DNA of 64,000 nucleotides from Laburnicola sp. R22_1 (lineage: Eukaryota; Ascomycota; Dothideomycetes; Pleosporales; Didymosphaeriaceae), in NCBI GenBank assembly GCA_014281115.1, contig JACONQ010000019.1, positions 1,364,001-1,428,000 on the forward strand. The letters run 5' to 3'. Made by a program: the position numbers and the translations under genes. The first letter of the stretch is position 1. Each line of letters begins with the position of its first letter. Below, one piece after another: positions 43,405 to 54,549 of the stretch. The notes under the pieces were generated by a model. It was not told the origin of the DNA, did no database searches, and saw only the letters and a list, made by a program, of their open reading frames with translations.

Positions 43405-44331
43405 GTGTATGTGGTGGCTGGCATCGATGGGGTCGTGTTTTTCGAATCTGGACGGACGGTGGGAGAGGTTAGTACCATGTGGATCGTGCCTTCCTCCTGC
43501 TATCTACCTACTCTCCCTGTCGACATCGCAGCTTCCCCCATCACACGCAACACAACGCAGCACAACGCAATATACCTAATCCTTACTAACCACCCCCACC
43601 CTAGCTTCAACCCTCCCCATCCCCGTCCTAATCTCAATCCCGCACCACATCACAACCATCACCCCCGCCGTCCACCTCACCACCGACCGCACCAACCGCA
43701 CCATGCCGCCTTCAACAACCGCCCACCTCACCGCCACCGCCAACGACCACAGAACCCCGCCTTCACAAAAAAACCTGCTGCGGCTCCAAAGCCCCGGCCT
43801 GTCCTGGGCACGAAAATAAGTGGCACGCATCGCCAGGTGGATGGGTATGAGACGGATGATCCGAGGTTTTTTCGAAATCGTCAGGAGCGTGGTAAACGTG
43901 GGAAGGGTAAGGGGGCGGGGTTGCCGGCGCTGGAGCCGTGGGGCGTTAGGGGGTGGAAGCGGGATGGAGGGAGGGGAGGGGAGAGGGGAGAGAGGGTGAG
44001 AGGTGGGAGGAAAGATGAGCGATTCCAGAAGCGGGAGAGACGTGATGAGAGACGTAGTTATTCATCTTCACGCTCACGGTCACCTCCACGGAGACGCGAA
44101 TGGGAAGAAGAGCGATTCCGGAAGCGCGAGAGACGTGATTCGAGACGAGATGACTCGTCTTCAAGGTCCCCTCCACGGAGGCGCGAAAGGCAGAGCGAAC
44201 GATCGACAAGTCCATCTCCACGGAGGCGCTCAAGACGAGGTTCAGAAGAATACGAGTCTTCTTCACGGTCGCCTCCGCGAAGGTCGGAGAGACATCGTGA
44301 GAGATCACCTCCACGGCGAAGTTCTCGTTAA
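43405..44331 (+). CDS. Arg/Ser-rich hypothetical protein
   Basis: An open frame of 308 codons whose second half looks real. GTKISGTHRQVDGYETDDPRF (about 43809-43870) reads like a conserved motif, followed by a Gly/Arg/Lys-rich stretch and then repeated RS-type blocks (KRERRDERRSYSSSRSRSPP, repeated with variation three to four times) to the stop. Such RS domains occur in splicing-related nuclear proteins. The first 130 codons are Pro/His-rich and resemble non-coding CA-rich leader, and an intron-like donor (GAG|GTTAGT near 43467) and acceptor (CCCTAG near 43604) are present, so the true start is unresolved. No RNA-binding domain was found. Confidence 0.45.
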   Translation: MYVVAGIDGVVFFESGRTVGEVSTMWIVPSSCYLPTLPVDIAASPITRNTTQHNAIYLILTNHPHPSFNPPHPRPNLNPAPHHNHHPRRPPHHRPHQPHHAAFNNRPPHRHRQRPQNPAFTKKPAAAPKPRPVLGTKISGTHRQVDGYETDDPRFFRNRQERGKRGKGKGAGLPALEPWGVRGWKRDGGRGGERGERVRGGRKDERFQKRERRDERRSYSSSRSRSPPRRREWEEERFRKRERRDSRRDDSSSRSPPRRRERQSERSTSPSPRRRSRRGSEEYESSSRSPPRRSERHRERSPPRRSSR

Positions 44332-44626
44332 TACTCGTCATCTCGAAGTCCAAGTCCACGACCACGTCGGTGATTAAAATCTTGACAACACTCAGGATCT
44401 GAAAGCATATTCCTGTGACCGCTCACTCTGCCACGCGCTACTTTTTCTCTACGCAGTAGCCTATATCACGCATCGGCTCGTCATCGCCACCCTTGCTATC
44501 ACTACGTCGGAGCTACGTCAAATTCGATATATTCCTGTTATCCTAACATTATATTATATTTACATCAACTAACTACCATACAACACATCCTCTACTCCCA
44601 TCTCTACAACGCCCTCCTACGTCCTC
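44332..44626. other. convergent intergenic region
   Basis: Nothing was recognised between the RS-rich ORF and the end of the minus-strand lipase gene. Confidence 0.5.
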
Positions 44627-46455
44627 CTACGTAGGCACAACATGGACCTCCCACTCCGCACCATACTCACCCATTACCTTCCCCCGCTTATCCGCATCCC
44701 CCAGCGGACCAGCCGCACTCGACACCTCAGCCCGCAACATACCACTCTTCTCCCCAGTTCTCAGATACTGCAGAAAGTCCACAGATGCAGAGATGTACTC
44801 TCGCAACGCTACGCGTCCCTCGAGCGTAGTGTGTGTTGCGAGTTTCATGATCCAGGGCACGATGAGGGGGGCGTCGGTGCAGGAGGGGTGCGCGGATCCA
44901 GCTAGATGTAGCGTTAGTTTGAGTTTGGTGGTGTGAAACCTGTGTGTTTCGGTGGGTGGGGGCGGGATTCAGGGGAGACAACGTACACAGCGTCATGAAC
45001 CATCCTTTCTTCGTGTTTTCCACTAGCTTCCTCACAACGTCGAAGTGCCACCCCTTGCCGTAGAATTCCGTTTGTTTCTCCGTCCACTCGCCGGACTGCA
45101 TGACCAGCGTAGGCACTTTAATATCGTGGTTTAACGGCCCGGATCCTTTCCCTGGGTCCAAGACGATGGCGCCGTTCACGGCCATGTCGTTGTTGGGTGC
45201 GTTTTTGAGCGCTTGCAGGGCGCCGGTTGCGCCGTAGGAGTGGCCTGCGACGGTGATGGCCGACATGTTCAGGCGGCCTTTGAAGCCTGGGAGTGCGGAT
45301 TCGGGGGAGCCGGGCTTGAGGTTGTGGATTTTGGGACCGGAGCCGCTGTTGAGACGGTCGAAGAGGCGGATTGTTTCGATGATTTCGGCTTCGCGGAAGT
45401 TGAGTTGGGCCTGTTTTAAGGAGGCGTCTGTCATCGGGGGATCGGACCTGTAGGATTAGCAAGATGATGCGTTACTTGGGGATGGATGGATGGCTCACTG
45501 CAGATCTTGCAATTGCACGTGCCATTTGAACTGCTCGGGTTCGTCGGGGTAGTGCACGACGGTACCAGGGCCACTTCCATCTCTGTGCTCTACAGCTGCT
45601 ACCACGTACCCGTGACTCGCGATACTGCCCAGTAGATGTGAATAACTCTGCGACATACCCGCCATTCCATGCGTAAACACGACCATGGGCAAAGATCCTT
45701 CCTTATCTTTCTTCTCAGCCTGCACATCCTCGTTCCTCAGCTCCAGCACTTCTTCTACGCTGTCTTGCCCTTTACTCCTCCCGTCCATGCCCACGCCCGT
45801 AATCACCTGGCCCACTCCCGCGGGACTCATCTCCGCGTCTAATACGGGTGCATCGACGACGCCTGGGATGACGGTTTTGGAGCCGAGGGCCCAGAGGACG
45901 AAGGTTACAACGGACTGGAGTGGCGGCGCGTAAATGTGGAGGAGGCGCGCATAGCCGGTTCCGATGAGGGAAACGGGTTGGGGGAGCCAAGGGCGGGACC
46001 AGGGCCGGGATGGTAGAGGTGGGAGGGAATATGGGTAGTATAGTGTTATTGCTAGGGTTTTGAGCTGTGCTGTGTTAGTCCAAGTTCCCAAATACACCGC
46101 ATACCATATGTATTCGTTCTGCAATGCCTGTCCGTGGTACAGGAACATAGATCAATATCGGATAGAGCAATATCACATGGAACTCGACATGGAGACAATA
46201 TACAAACCGGACTCTCGAACGAATTGCACATAGACATGCATCACATACCTCAAACGCCTTCTCCCCCGTCTCCTTCAACACCGCCCCATGCACCTCCCTC
46301 CTCTCAACCTGTGACTCCAAATCCAATATCCCCACCTCATGCGGCCCCGTATACGGCGGCAGCGGCGACGTTATCGGCGTCAAGCTCACAGCCAGGATCA
46401 AGAACAGGGCTCCGGCTGAGCCGAAGAGCAGCGCTTTTCTTAGCATCTGGCCCAT
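44627..46455 (-). CDS. PAF-acetylhydrolase-like phospholipase A2 (group VII/VIII type)
   Basis: Four exons on the minus strand: 46455-46249, 46064-45499, 45447-44987 and 44901-44627; 502 residues. ATG 46455 gives [20 protein letters not shown], a signal anchor or signal peptide. The alpha/beta-hydrolase core follows: [29 protein letters not shown] (oxyanion strand), [15 protein letters not shown], the nucleophile elbow [14 protein letters not shown] (catalytic Ser), [12 protein letters not shown] (candidate Asp) and [13 protein letters not shown] (candidate His). These hydrolases release short acyl chains from oxidised or acetylated phospholipids; fungal substrates are not established. The last intron uses GT|GTACGT, which restores the His motif. 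It lies tail-to-head with the DHA1 transporter on the same strand. Confidence 0.88.
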
Positions 46456-47106
46456 GGTGACGCGTGACTGATTGTAAAGAAAGAAAGGAAGGGGAGAGGG
46501 GCAGGGGAAGTGAGGAGAATAGTCGGCGCGGATGGTAATGTCAGGGTGAGGAATAGTGGGATCTTGAAGATGGGGTGGAGCGGATGGGTGGGATGACAAA
46601 GGTGGCGCATGCGTGTGTGCAGGGATGGGGGCGTTGATGACGTACGGGCCGGATTGGGTGGGTCCGATGGAGGCGAGGCGATGGGATTGGTGGGGAGGTG
46701 ATTACTTAATCGAGGCCCTTCTACACCACTTTGTTTTCATTGCTTCCCTCTCCGCCCACAACTCAACACACAGTGCAGAATCAACTCCGTCTTCGTATTC
46801 CCGTTTTATCATCCCTGTCAATCCTCCCTCGGTACACTATGTCCAGCGCCATGATAGAAGGTATGTGTGCCGCGCAGGGCAAATTGCAAATAAAGTGATA
46901 CAGTCATTACAATATTACGATCGTAGTCAAGTGTAACCGCTCGACGCCTCGCTATTGCAGCGATATGGTATCCCGATCCAACCCCAATCCTAAAGCTCAC
47001 CCAATCTACCCAAGCACCCCGCCAAAAAAAACCAAAAAAACCCAATCGTACACACCCGATCCTCAGCCCACCGCCCCTCGAACCCCAAGCCGTCCTCTCT
47101 CTCCAT
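46456..47106. other. intergenic, promoter of the PAF-AH-like gene
   Basis: No gene was recognised. A run of A (about 47022-47040) lies near the end of the neighbouring transporter gene. Confidence 0.5.
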
Positions 47107-49042
47107 CTACTGCGCCGCAAACTTCGACCTCGCCCTCAACATATGCCCAAAGAAGTACAACACATACACCCCAACACTGCACCCAATCGTCAGCCCCCCT
47201 AACAGCGTAACCCCCCTATCCACGCCCAAATTCACAAACATCGGATAACTAAAATGGATCGCGCCCGTCGCCAACGCACTGCGCAGGAAATCATTGCCCG
47301 CGAACAAGCTAGCCGCATACTGCGGATACACCAACGGCAAGTACAGGAAGATACACTGTATGATGAGGAAGATACCAACAGTGGTAATGACGATGCCGAC
47401 GCACGATACGATCCAGTGGATCGCGGGGTCCGCCGTCCACCCGAAGATGAAGAGGCCCGCGGGGACGAACCAGGTTACGATGAGGGCGGGGAGGAGACGG
47501 CGCTCGGGGGCGCCGAGGCCGTTTCTGCGGATCTCGGGCTCCACGATGGCGTAGATATAACACCAGTATGCGGCGATGGAGAGGATGGCGCCCACGGTTA
47601 CGGAGAGGAAAGTCAGGCCCATCTCGCCGAGGTTGAAGTGGTACATGCGCTCGTAGACGAGCGGGAAGGCTTCGAAGAAGCTGTAGAAGATGCCGTAGAT
47701 GAGGGCGGTGTAGATGGCGGTGAAGGCGATGCTGGGGTCTTGCAGGACGAGCTGGAAGGGCCGCCAGAGGGCTTCGATGGCGATGTCGCGGGGTGTCATT
47801 TTGGCTTGGTCGATTTCCGATTGCGCTTTTAGGCGCGTGTTGCCTGTGAGGGTGCGGAGGCGGGCGGCGCGCCGGAGAAGGATGTTGGCGGAGGAGGTCT
47901 CGGGGAGGAAGAGGAAGAGGGAGAGGAAGACGGGGCCGTTCATCCAGAGCATCTCCCACTGGCTCCAGTGCCAGTCTTTGGCTGTTACGCTAAATCCGCT
48001 AGTGATCGGGCCTAACGCGGGAGCGCAAGTAGCTGCAAAAGCCCAAAGAGAGAGCACGTACGGCAGCTTGATGATGCTGTACATGTCCTGGAGTGTTGCG
48101 CCTCCAGTGGCAAGGCAGGGGCTACCAAAAAACCCCTGTAGGAAGCGGAGGACGATCAGCCCTGGAAAGTTGTCCACCAGAGACGACGGTACAAGCAACA
48201 CAACAAAGATAGCGTACGAAATGATGTACGGCGGATTGCGCCCAATAACCGGGATCTCACTGAGCGGCGAGAACAACAACGGCCCAATCCCATACGCCAA
48301 AACATACATCGAAAGCCCCAGCGACGCAGTCTCAATATTGACGCCAAAGCGCTCAATAACGCCCGGGATAGACGGCGAATAAATCGCACTGCCCATGTAC
48401 ACAGCCATAGTGTACATGAGAATCTGCGCCAGGACCACGACCTTCTTTGCGAACGTCCAGTTCTGCGGATTCTCGGCGTCGTCGGTGGTGTACCAGTCGA
48501 CGAGGATGGTGCCGTCGTCGAGCGTCTCGGGCTCGACGGGGCGCGAGGGCCCGCGTTCGATCGTCGCGAGCGAGAATTGCTGTTCTAGGTCGGCGCGGGA
48601 GATGGATCGTGAGAGGGCGGTGCGCGTGCCTACCCGCGAGATTTGCGTGTGGGTTGTGTGGGTTGTGTGAGCGGTTTGGATCTTTGAGAGGGAGTCGGAG
48701 TCGGAGGAGGCTTCGTCTTCATCTGAGGCCTTGTCTTCCTTTTCCAGCACGGTTTCGGGACTGGGGTAGGGGAGGGCTTCTTCGATTGGGGGACCTTCGG
48801 GTTCGGAGGTTGGGGGCTCGTTTGTGCTTGGTGGTGCGGGATGGGGTGTATGTTTCTCGCCGTGCGCTAATTGGACGTATGATGCCTGAGTGGGAAGTTC
48901 AGTTAGTGACTGTCGTAGGGGGTGTAGCAGGAGTACTTACTGGGAGTTCGAAGTCGTCAAGCTCTTCCGGGTAAGGTAGTAGACGAGGATTGACCCATCG
49001 AATCACCTGCCCAATGGGCGCGTCTCTGATCAGCGCCTGCAT
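47107..49042 (-). CDS. MFS drug:H+ antiporter, DHA1 family (FLU1/TPO-like)
   Basis: Exons 49042-48941 and 48885-47107 encode 626 residues. Exon 1 (MQALIRDAPIGQVIRWVNPR, then LDDFELP) joins in frame to a Pro/Glu/Ser-rich cytosolic leader. After about residue 150 comes the family entry motif WYTTDDAENPQNWTFAKK and twelve membrane spans. DHA1 signatures are YGIGPLLFSPLSEIPVIGRN, LRFLQGFFGSPCLATGGATL, GPITSGF and FFEAFPLVY. The C terminus (FGHMLRARSKFAAQ) is short. These carriers export azoles, polyamines, mycotoxins or other small molecules from the plasma membrane; the substrate cannot be told here. No biosynthetic gene cluster surrounds it. Confidence 0.92.
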
Positions 49043-49785
49043 CGTTCTCAGAATTTGGTAAAGCAGCCAGCCACGTGAAGTAGAATTGTCAAAGTCAAGA
49101 CCAAGAAGTATCAAGCCAAGTACCAACGACGAGGTAAGTTAGATGCTGTAGTTTTGTATGCTACCTCCCGACGGACGGATGTGTCGCAGTAAAGAAACTT
49201 AACACAAAAACTGAACTGCCAGAACAAAGCAGCGCCCAAGCCCGCAGCTTTATCTACTCCCTCCCCTCGCACAAACGCACGCCATAAGTCTGTCCCATCA
49301 GCATACCTATGCACATGTATACACAGCAAGCAACCCGCTCACAAAGCAAGCCCCCAAGCCGCACGTTGGTAATCCAGCCCCACCAATAAAACCCACTGAC
49401 ACAGCCGCAAAAGGTCTAGCGCCGCCTCAATGCTTCCAACCCCCGGTCTGATTTTCAATCATACGCATCACTGCTTGCATTGGTGTGCCATGTCTTCGGG
49501 CGTAAGGGGTGACTCGGAGATAGGTATCAGATACAAATGTGATCTACCGGGCTGAAGTTCGGAGCTCCGTGTCTTTGGACCCGGGTCGTTCCTCTCAGCT
49601 TTTATGTACTGTAGTAACACCGAGCGGACTTCAAACCTCGATCGGAATTTTCTTACGCTCAACGTACAGGAACAGGCGATAAATATTAATACAGGGTATA
49701 CATGTCCGTCTCCATGGGCGGCCGTGACAATATCCTACACAACAAACTACCTTCCACACCACCCACACCTCCACACATACCGAAA
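49043..49785. other. intergenic between DHA1 transporter start and NAD kinase end
   Basis: Nothing was recognised beyond the transporter promoter expected next to 49042. Confidence 0.5.
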
Positions 49786-51108
49786 CTACGCGCGCCCACC
49801 CTCAACATCCTGATCCCCAAACGGATAATTATACTTCAACAACGCATTCAACCCCCCAACCCAATGATCTTCCTCCTTAGCCTCCCCGTCCATCCCATTC
49901 GTGCCCCGCACTATACTCGGCACACCACCACACCACTCGCCCGCCTCGCTCTTAACTTGCTCCCCTAAAACACGCACTTCCATGCCCGCACCCATACCGT
50001 TAGAAATCCGCGTCCCGTCAATCGTAACCTCGACCTCGCGGTCGCGATTCTTCTCCCCGAGACGCAAAGTAATAGGCGTATTGGCAGGGAGTACGAGCGG
50101 GCGGAAGGACAGCGAGCGCGGACAGATGGGCGTGAGGAGGAGAGAGGGCACGAGCGGGTGCACGATGGAGCCGCCGGAGGAGAGCGAATACGCTGTCGAT
50201 CCGGTGGGGGAGGAGATAATCATGCCGTCTGCCACGCCTTCGGTTAAGAAGCGGCCTCCGACGAAGATATCTACAATCTTTAGGTGAGGCGATGCGCCCC
50301 TGTGCACAATGACTTCGTTGAGGGCGTATGTGTCTTCGTCCACTGAGCTGTTGATGCGCGTGCCGTCGGGGCCGAAGACGCCCACTTTGAGGCGGTTGCG
50401 TAGGAGGGTGCGGGCGGTTCGGTTCGAGCCCATGGCTTTGCCTCTGATGTCTGCGTAGGAGAGGGGCGAGTCGAGCGGGTCGGATGGCGGGGTGGACGGA
50501 GGGGTCTCGGCTAAGTCTAGTTTTGCGTATGCGTCGCTCGCTCCGCTCATGTAGACTTCTCTGAAGGCTTTTTTGTACTCTTTGAACTTCCATTCGCCTA
50601 AGAAGCCGATTGTGCCCATCGCAAAGCTTAGCACGGGTGGCACGGCTGTCGAGTGCGAGAATAAATTGCTTGCGCGAAGGATGGTGCCATCGCCGCCGAG
50701 GGTGCAGATTAGATCGGTTTTATCCGAAAGGTGTGCGGGTGTGCCGTTCGGTGGAGCGGGCTCGTATGTATAGACAGGAAAAGGCACGGCCTCGTGTATC
50801 TCCGAGGCAGAGTCGGGCTCGAGTATGATGTTGATGGACGGGTAGGCGGAGGAGAGGTGGGTTGAGTATTCCATGAGCGCGTCGGTAATGCCAGGCACGC
50901 GCTTCTTCTTCGTAATGAGGACATTACGCGGCGGAGATGGCCACTGCAGCGAGAGGAGCGTGGCATCTGGGCGCTGGAGGAAAGAGGGTTTTATGCGGTC
51001 GGGGAGCTCGGTGATGGATTTGATTGTTCGGCGTCGCGCGGTGGATGAAAACGGTCGCGAGACGGCGCATCTCGGGCAGACGGGCTGCCATAGGAAGGTG
51101 GGGCGCAT
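49786..51108 (-). CDS. pos5: NAD/NADH kinase, mitochondrial (Pos5-like)
   Basis: A single exon of 440 residues. The start MRPTFLWQPVCPRCAVSRPF, followed by SSTARRRTIKS, is Arg/Ser-rich and acid-free, a mitochondrial presequence. ATP-NAD kinase motifs are in order: ICTLGGDGTILRAS (GGDG), MGTIGFLGEWKF, ALNEVIVHRG (NE-x-x), GVADGMIISSPTGSTAYSLS and IVHPLVPSLLLTPI. The enzyme phosphorylates NAD(H) to NADP(H); the yeast homologue Pos5 prefers NADH and maintains mitochondrial NADPH. Some length comes from Pro-rich insertions around residue 200. It is divergent from the acyltransferase gene with a 468-bp gap. Confidence 0.93.
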   Translation of the reverse strand: MRPTFLWQPVCPRCAVSRPFSSTARRRTIKSITELPDRIKPSFLQRPDATLLSLQWPSPPRNVLITKKKRVPGITDALMEYSTHLSSAYPSINIILEPDSASEIHEAVPFPVYTYEPAPPNGTPAHLSDKTDLICTLGGDGTILRASNLFSHSTAVPPVLSFAMGTIGFLGEWKFKEYKKAFREVYMSGASDAYAKLDLAETPPSTPPSDPLDSPLSYADIRGKAMGSNRTARTLLRNRLKVGVFGPDGTRINSSVDEDTYALNEVIVHRGASPHLKIVDIFVGGRFLTEGVADGMIISSPTGSTAYSLSSGGSIVHPLVPSLLLTPICPRSLSFRPLVLPANTPITLRLGEKNRDREVEVTIDGTRISNGMGAGMEVRVLGEQVKSEAGEWCGGVPSIVRGTNGMDGEAKEEDHWVGGLNALLKYNYPFGDQDVEGGRA

Positions 51109-51576
51109 AGCGGAAGCTGCGAGGTTATCGGATGGGGAGCGAACTGCCTAGTCGTAGGATGGACCCATGGATACGTGAACGGTGAATCTAGGTTTGAAGA
51201 CAGGGCTGGGCGGGCCCAAGCTCCGGCAGCGAGCTGGCGGGGTTCTTTCCTATTTATTCGTCCGGACTCACAGCACATGCCAGGTCAGCTGCAGCGCCCG
51301 GGTCAACAATGAGCTTCACTCCCGCGCATTCCTCAACATCCACATCCACATCTACATCTGCTCGTCCTGCCCGTAGCGACCTCGACGCACTGCCGGCCTT
51401 GGATGGGCACGCTCTTCCGCCGCCGCCCCGCCGTCTCGCACCCCGCCCTTCGCCCTGCAGCCACATCTTCTAGAGCTGCCACCAGGCTGCCATAGCGGGC
51501 ACGCGGACGCCTGACCTTTCGCTCTGCCTCCCACACGCACCTCCACCCTCGATCGTTCGGACCGTCGCATACGACC
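51109..51576. promoter_or_regulatory. divergent promoter of NAD kinase and acyltransferase
   Basis: The gap lies between two divergent starts. A CATCCACATCCACATCTACA repeat is at about 51337-51357. Minus-strand ORFs (51333-51764) are antisense and unconvincing. Confidence 0.4.
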
Positions 51577-53022
51577 ATGGCACACCCAGTCAAGCTGCGG
51601 CATCCGCCTGCATCCGCCGCAGTATCTCTGCCCCAGAAGAAAGAAACGCACAAGAAAGTTGCCGAAGCCGCGACGCCACACCCCAGCGGCGTCGATAAGC
51701 ATGGCACCTGGACGCAAGCCTTGCGCATGTTTCTGTTCTTTCTGTATTTCAACGGTGGCTGCATCTGGTGGGTGTACTCTGTTGCTAACAGCGCGTTGCA
51801 GGATGCTAACTCCGGCCTTCAGTATCGCCTTTACCCAGGTCCTCGGCGCGCCGCTATACTTCTACAACAAGGACTACTTCTATGCCTGGATGGCCATGAC
51901 GAAGCAGCAGTTTGGCCTGCTCACCACCACCATGACGTATTGGTGGGCGCCCGTCAAGATGCGCGTCAGTGGAGATGAGAGTGTGAGGGGCCAGTTGAAG
52001 CAGACCGAGGATGGGAGGCTGGAGTGCGACTTCCCAGAGCGGCTGGTCCTGATCTCAAATCACCAGGTGGGTTACTCGGACATACGAACCAGCGGGGATG
52101 CTGATGCAAAGTAGATCTACACCGACTGGGTGTACCTCTGGTGGATCGCCTACACCTCCAAGATGCACGGCCACCTCTACATCATCCTCAAGGAATCCAT
52201 AAAGTACATCCCCGTCCTCGGCACCGGCATGATGTTCTACGGTTTCATCTTCCTCTCGCGCAAGTGGGCCAAGGACAAGGAGCGCTTCCAGTACCGCCTG
52301 CGCAAACTGAGCAGCCACCACAGCGGGCCCATGTCCGGCTCCTCGTACCTCGATCCAATGTGGCTGCTCATTTTCCCAGAGGGCACCAACCTCTCCGACA
52401 ACGGGCGCATATCAAGCAAGAAATGGGCCGACAAGAACAACATCGAAGACATGAGACACACCATGCTGCCGCGAAGCACAGGTCTCTTGTTCTGTCTCCA
52501 AGAGCTAGAAAAAACAGTGGGCTACATGTACGACTGCACCGTAGCCTACGAAGGCGTCCCGTAAGCCCATCCATCCTCCACCCCTTTCCTCCAAACATGC
52601 TTACACACACCTCCAGCCGCGGCCAGTTCGGCCAAGACCTCTTCACCCTCCGCTCCACCTACTTCGAAGGCCGGCCCCCAAAATCCGTAAACATGTACTG
52701 GCGCCGCTTCGCCATCGCCGATATCCCCACGCACAACGAAAAAGTCTTCAGCGACTGGCTCCTGGCCCGCTGGCGCGAAAAAGACGACCTCTTAGAATAC
52801 TACCTCGAGAACGGCCGGTTCCCCGCTGACACGGGCACCAGTCCGGCCGTCGTCAACGGCGAGAAACCCACCAAGGGCGCTGGCTGGATCGAGACCGAGG
52901 TCCGGCCCAATAATGTCCTTGAGGTCGTCGCTATTCTTGTGCCGGTTGCTGCGTTCGCAATGGTTGTTAATGTCGTGTTGAAGTTTTGGAATATGGTGGG
53001 GCGCGTTTTGCAGTTGAAGTGA
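51577..53022 (+). CDS. 1-acyl-sn-glycerol-3-phosphate acyltransferase-like (LCLAT/Cst26 type)
   Basis: Exons 51577-51767, 51823-52066, 52115-52560 and 52617-53022 encode 428 residues. A membrane span near residue 50-75 (MFLFFLYFNGG...) continues to FTQVLGAPLYFYNKDYFYAW. The PlsC domain follows: ISNHQIYTDWVYLWW (HxxxxD catalytic motif, split by intron 2 after NHQ), LKESIKYIPVLGTGMMFYG (motif II), LLIFPEGTNLS (motif III) and VAYEGVP (motif IV, split by intron 3). A C-terminal hydrophobic span (VVAILVPVAAFAMVVNVVL) anchors it in the ER. Close relatives in yeast (Cst26/Psi1) remodel phosphatidylinositol by adding stearoyl chains; animal LCLAT1 acts on cardiolipin and PI. The exact substrate is inferred only. 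Confidence 0.92.
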
Positions 53023-54549
53023 AATAATGAGCAATAGAAGAAAGAGGCGAACATGATTTTGCTACGTTGCTACGAAAGCGTTGTTGGACGGACGTTGGCG
53101 TTGGTGTGGGGGGATCGGATCGGATCGGAAGCTACTCCTCTCCTCACGACTTAGGACCTCGGGACCATGTGGACTCTACGTTGGACCGGGACGGAACATC
53201 AAGGCTTGCTTGGGTCGGACTGAGTGGATTGGAGTTGCGTTGAACTGAACTGGATTGGATACGATCCGAACGATCCTTCTTTCGGCGAGGTGAGCATTGC
53301 TGGCTGCCTGGCTGGCGTCTCTGTTTTGTTTTGTTTTGTTTTTCGTTTTCTTTGGTCGCCGTCTCTCTCTTTCTCTCTTCCTAGAGTACCTCAGAGCTAT
53401 ATACCCCACCCCTACACCTATCTACAACCTAGAATACTAACCAACCAATCCTATCAATCTTCTTATTGAACTGACTGCTCTCTCTCCCCCCCCTCTACTC
53501 CGCACATGCGCCCACGTGAACTTATTCCAGTCGTAGTTTCGTTTCGTTAGTTCGAGTCCTCGCGATACGATAGATGCAGTGTACAGAAACTCTCTCTCTC
53601 TCTCTCTATGGGAAGGATTGTATCATTGTAGCACGCAGAGTAAGCAGTAAGCCCTAAGCCAGCCAGCCAGCGACTCACCATTGACATTCCTCAAAACCAT
53701 ACACGTACCAGGCCGAAGCGATACTCCCGCTCCAGGGCTCTGCCGCTTCCACCTTACCTGACTTTTTGCACGCCTGGGGCGGCAACGACGGCAACGGTAT
53801 GGGTGGTTCGAATACATGTACATATACATGGGTGGGTTGAAGCTCTATTTCATTGATCCTCAGAAGCCAGCTGGACGGATGGATGCACGCCCGTCTGTGC
53901 TATGCTGTGCACCTATGTTCACACTGGTGGACGCTGCCACTCAACTCATTCACTCCCCTTACAGGTCGCTGTCTCTCTCCGTCCCTCGCTGGCCACGAAC
54001 GACCACACTGATCCCTTTCCACGATTCCACTTCCTCCTTTCCTGGTTTCCTTCGCACATGCAAAAAGAGAGAAGATCCTCTTGGAAGAGACGTGAAGAGA
54101 CACTCTTGGAAGAGAAATCGAAGAGAAGAGAAGCGAACATCGCAGAACAGAACAGAACAGACGCTCGAAAAAAAACCCCCTCTCTATAACACACACACAC
54201 ACACACACACACAACATGTCCCAAGCCATGCAATGCCATGCCAAAATATCCATGATTACCGACCAGCCCACACGCCGTCGCCGTCGCCGAATCTTGAGGA
54301 CTGAAAATACGCCAAGCAGATAAACATGGGTGCCTTGCTCCCTGCGCATTGTGCGCTGAGATGGGTTGCAGAGCTTCCACGGCGGTCCTCGAAAATGGCT
54401 CCATCAAAATACCAAAGGGTCCCAGTGACGAAGACAGAAAAGAAATATTATACATGACGCGGCATCTAAACAAAATCCATGAAATTTTCCTAGGACGTAA
54501 GTGGCCGAAGTGGGATGGGATCATGGGTCGGTCGGCTCGAACAGCCCGC
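53023..54549. other. 1.5-kb convergent intergenic region with microsatellites
   Basis: It lies between the 3' ends of the acyltransferase and Bre1 genes. It contains a (CT)n run at about 53589-53607, an (AC)n run at 54189-54213, and short GATCG and GGATTGG-like repeats (53112-53260). ORFs of 149-192 codons (53900-54524) overlap on both strands around the simple repeats and are not supported. Confidence 0.6.

Noticed and set aside
47254..47832. 192-codon plus-strand ORF within the DHA1 transporter
   Set aside because: It is antisense to transmembrane coding sequence; its Asp/Glu/Gly-rich composition is a by-product of the opposite frame.
53900..54524. 149-192-codon ORFs near the (AC)n microsatellite
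   Set aside because: They include long runs encoded by the dinucleotide repeat (Cys-Val or Thr-His) and overlap on both strands.
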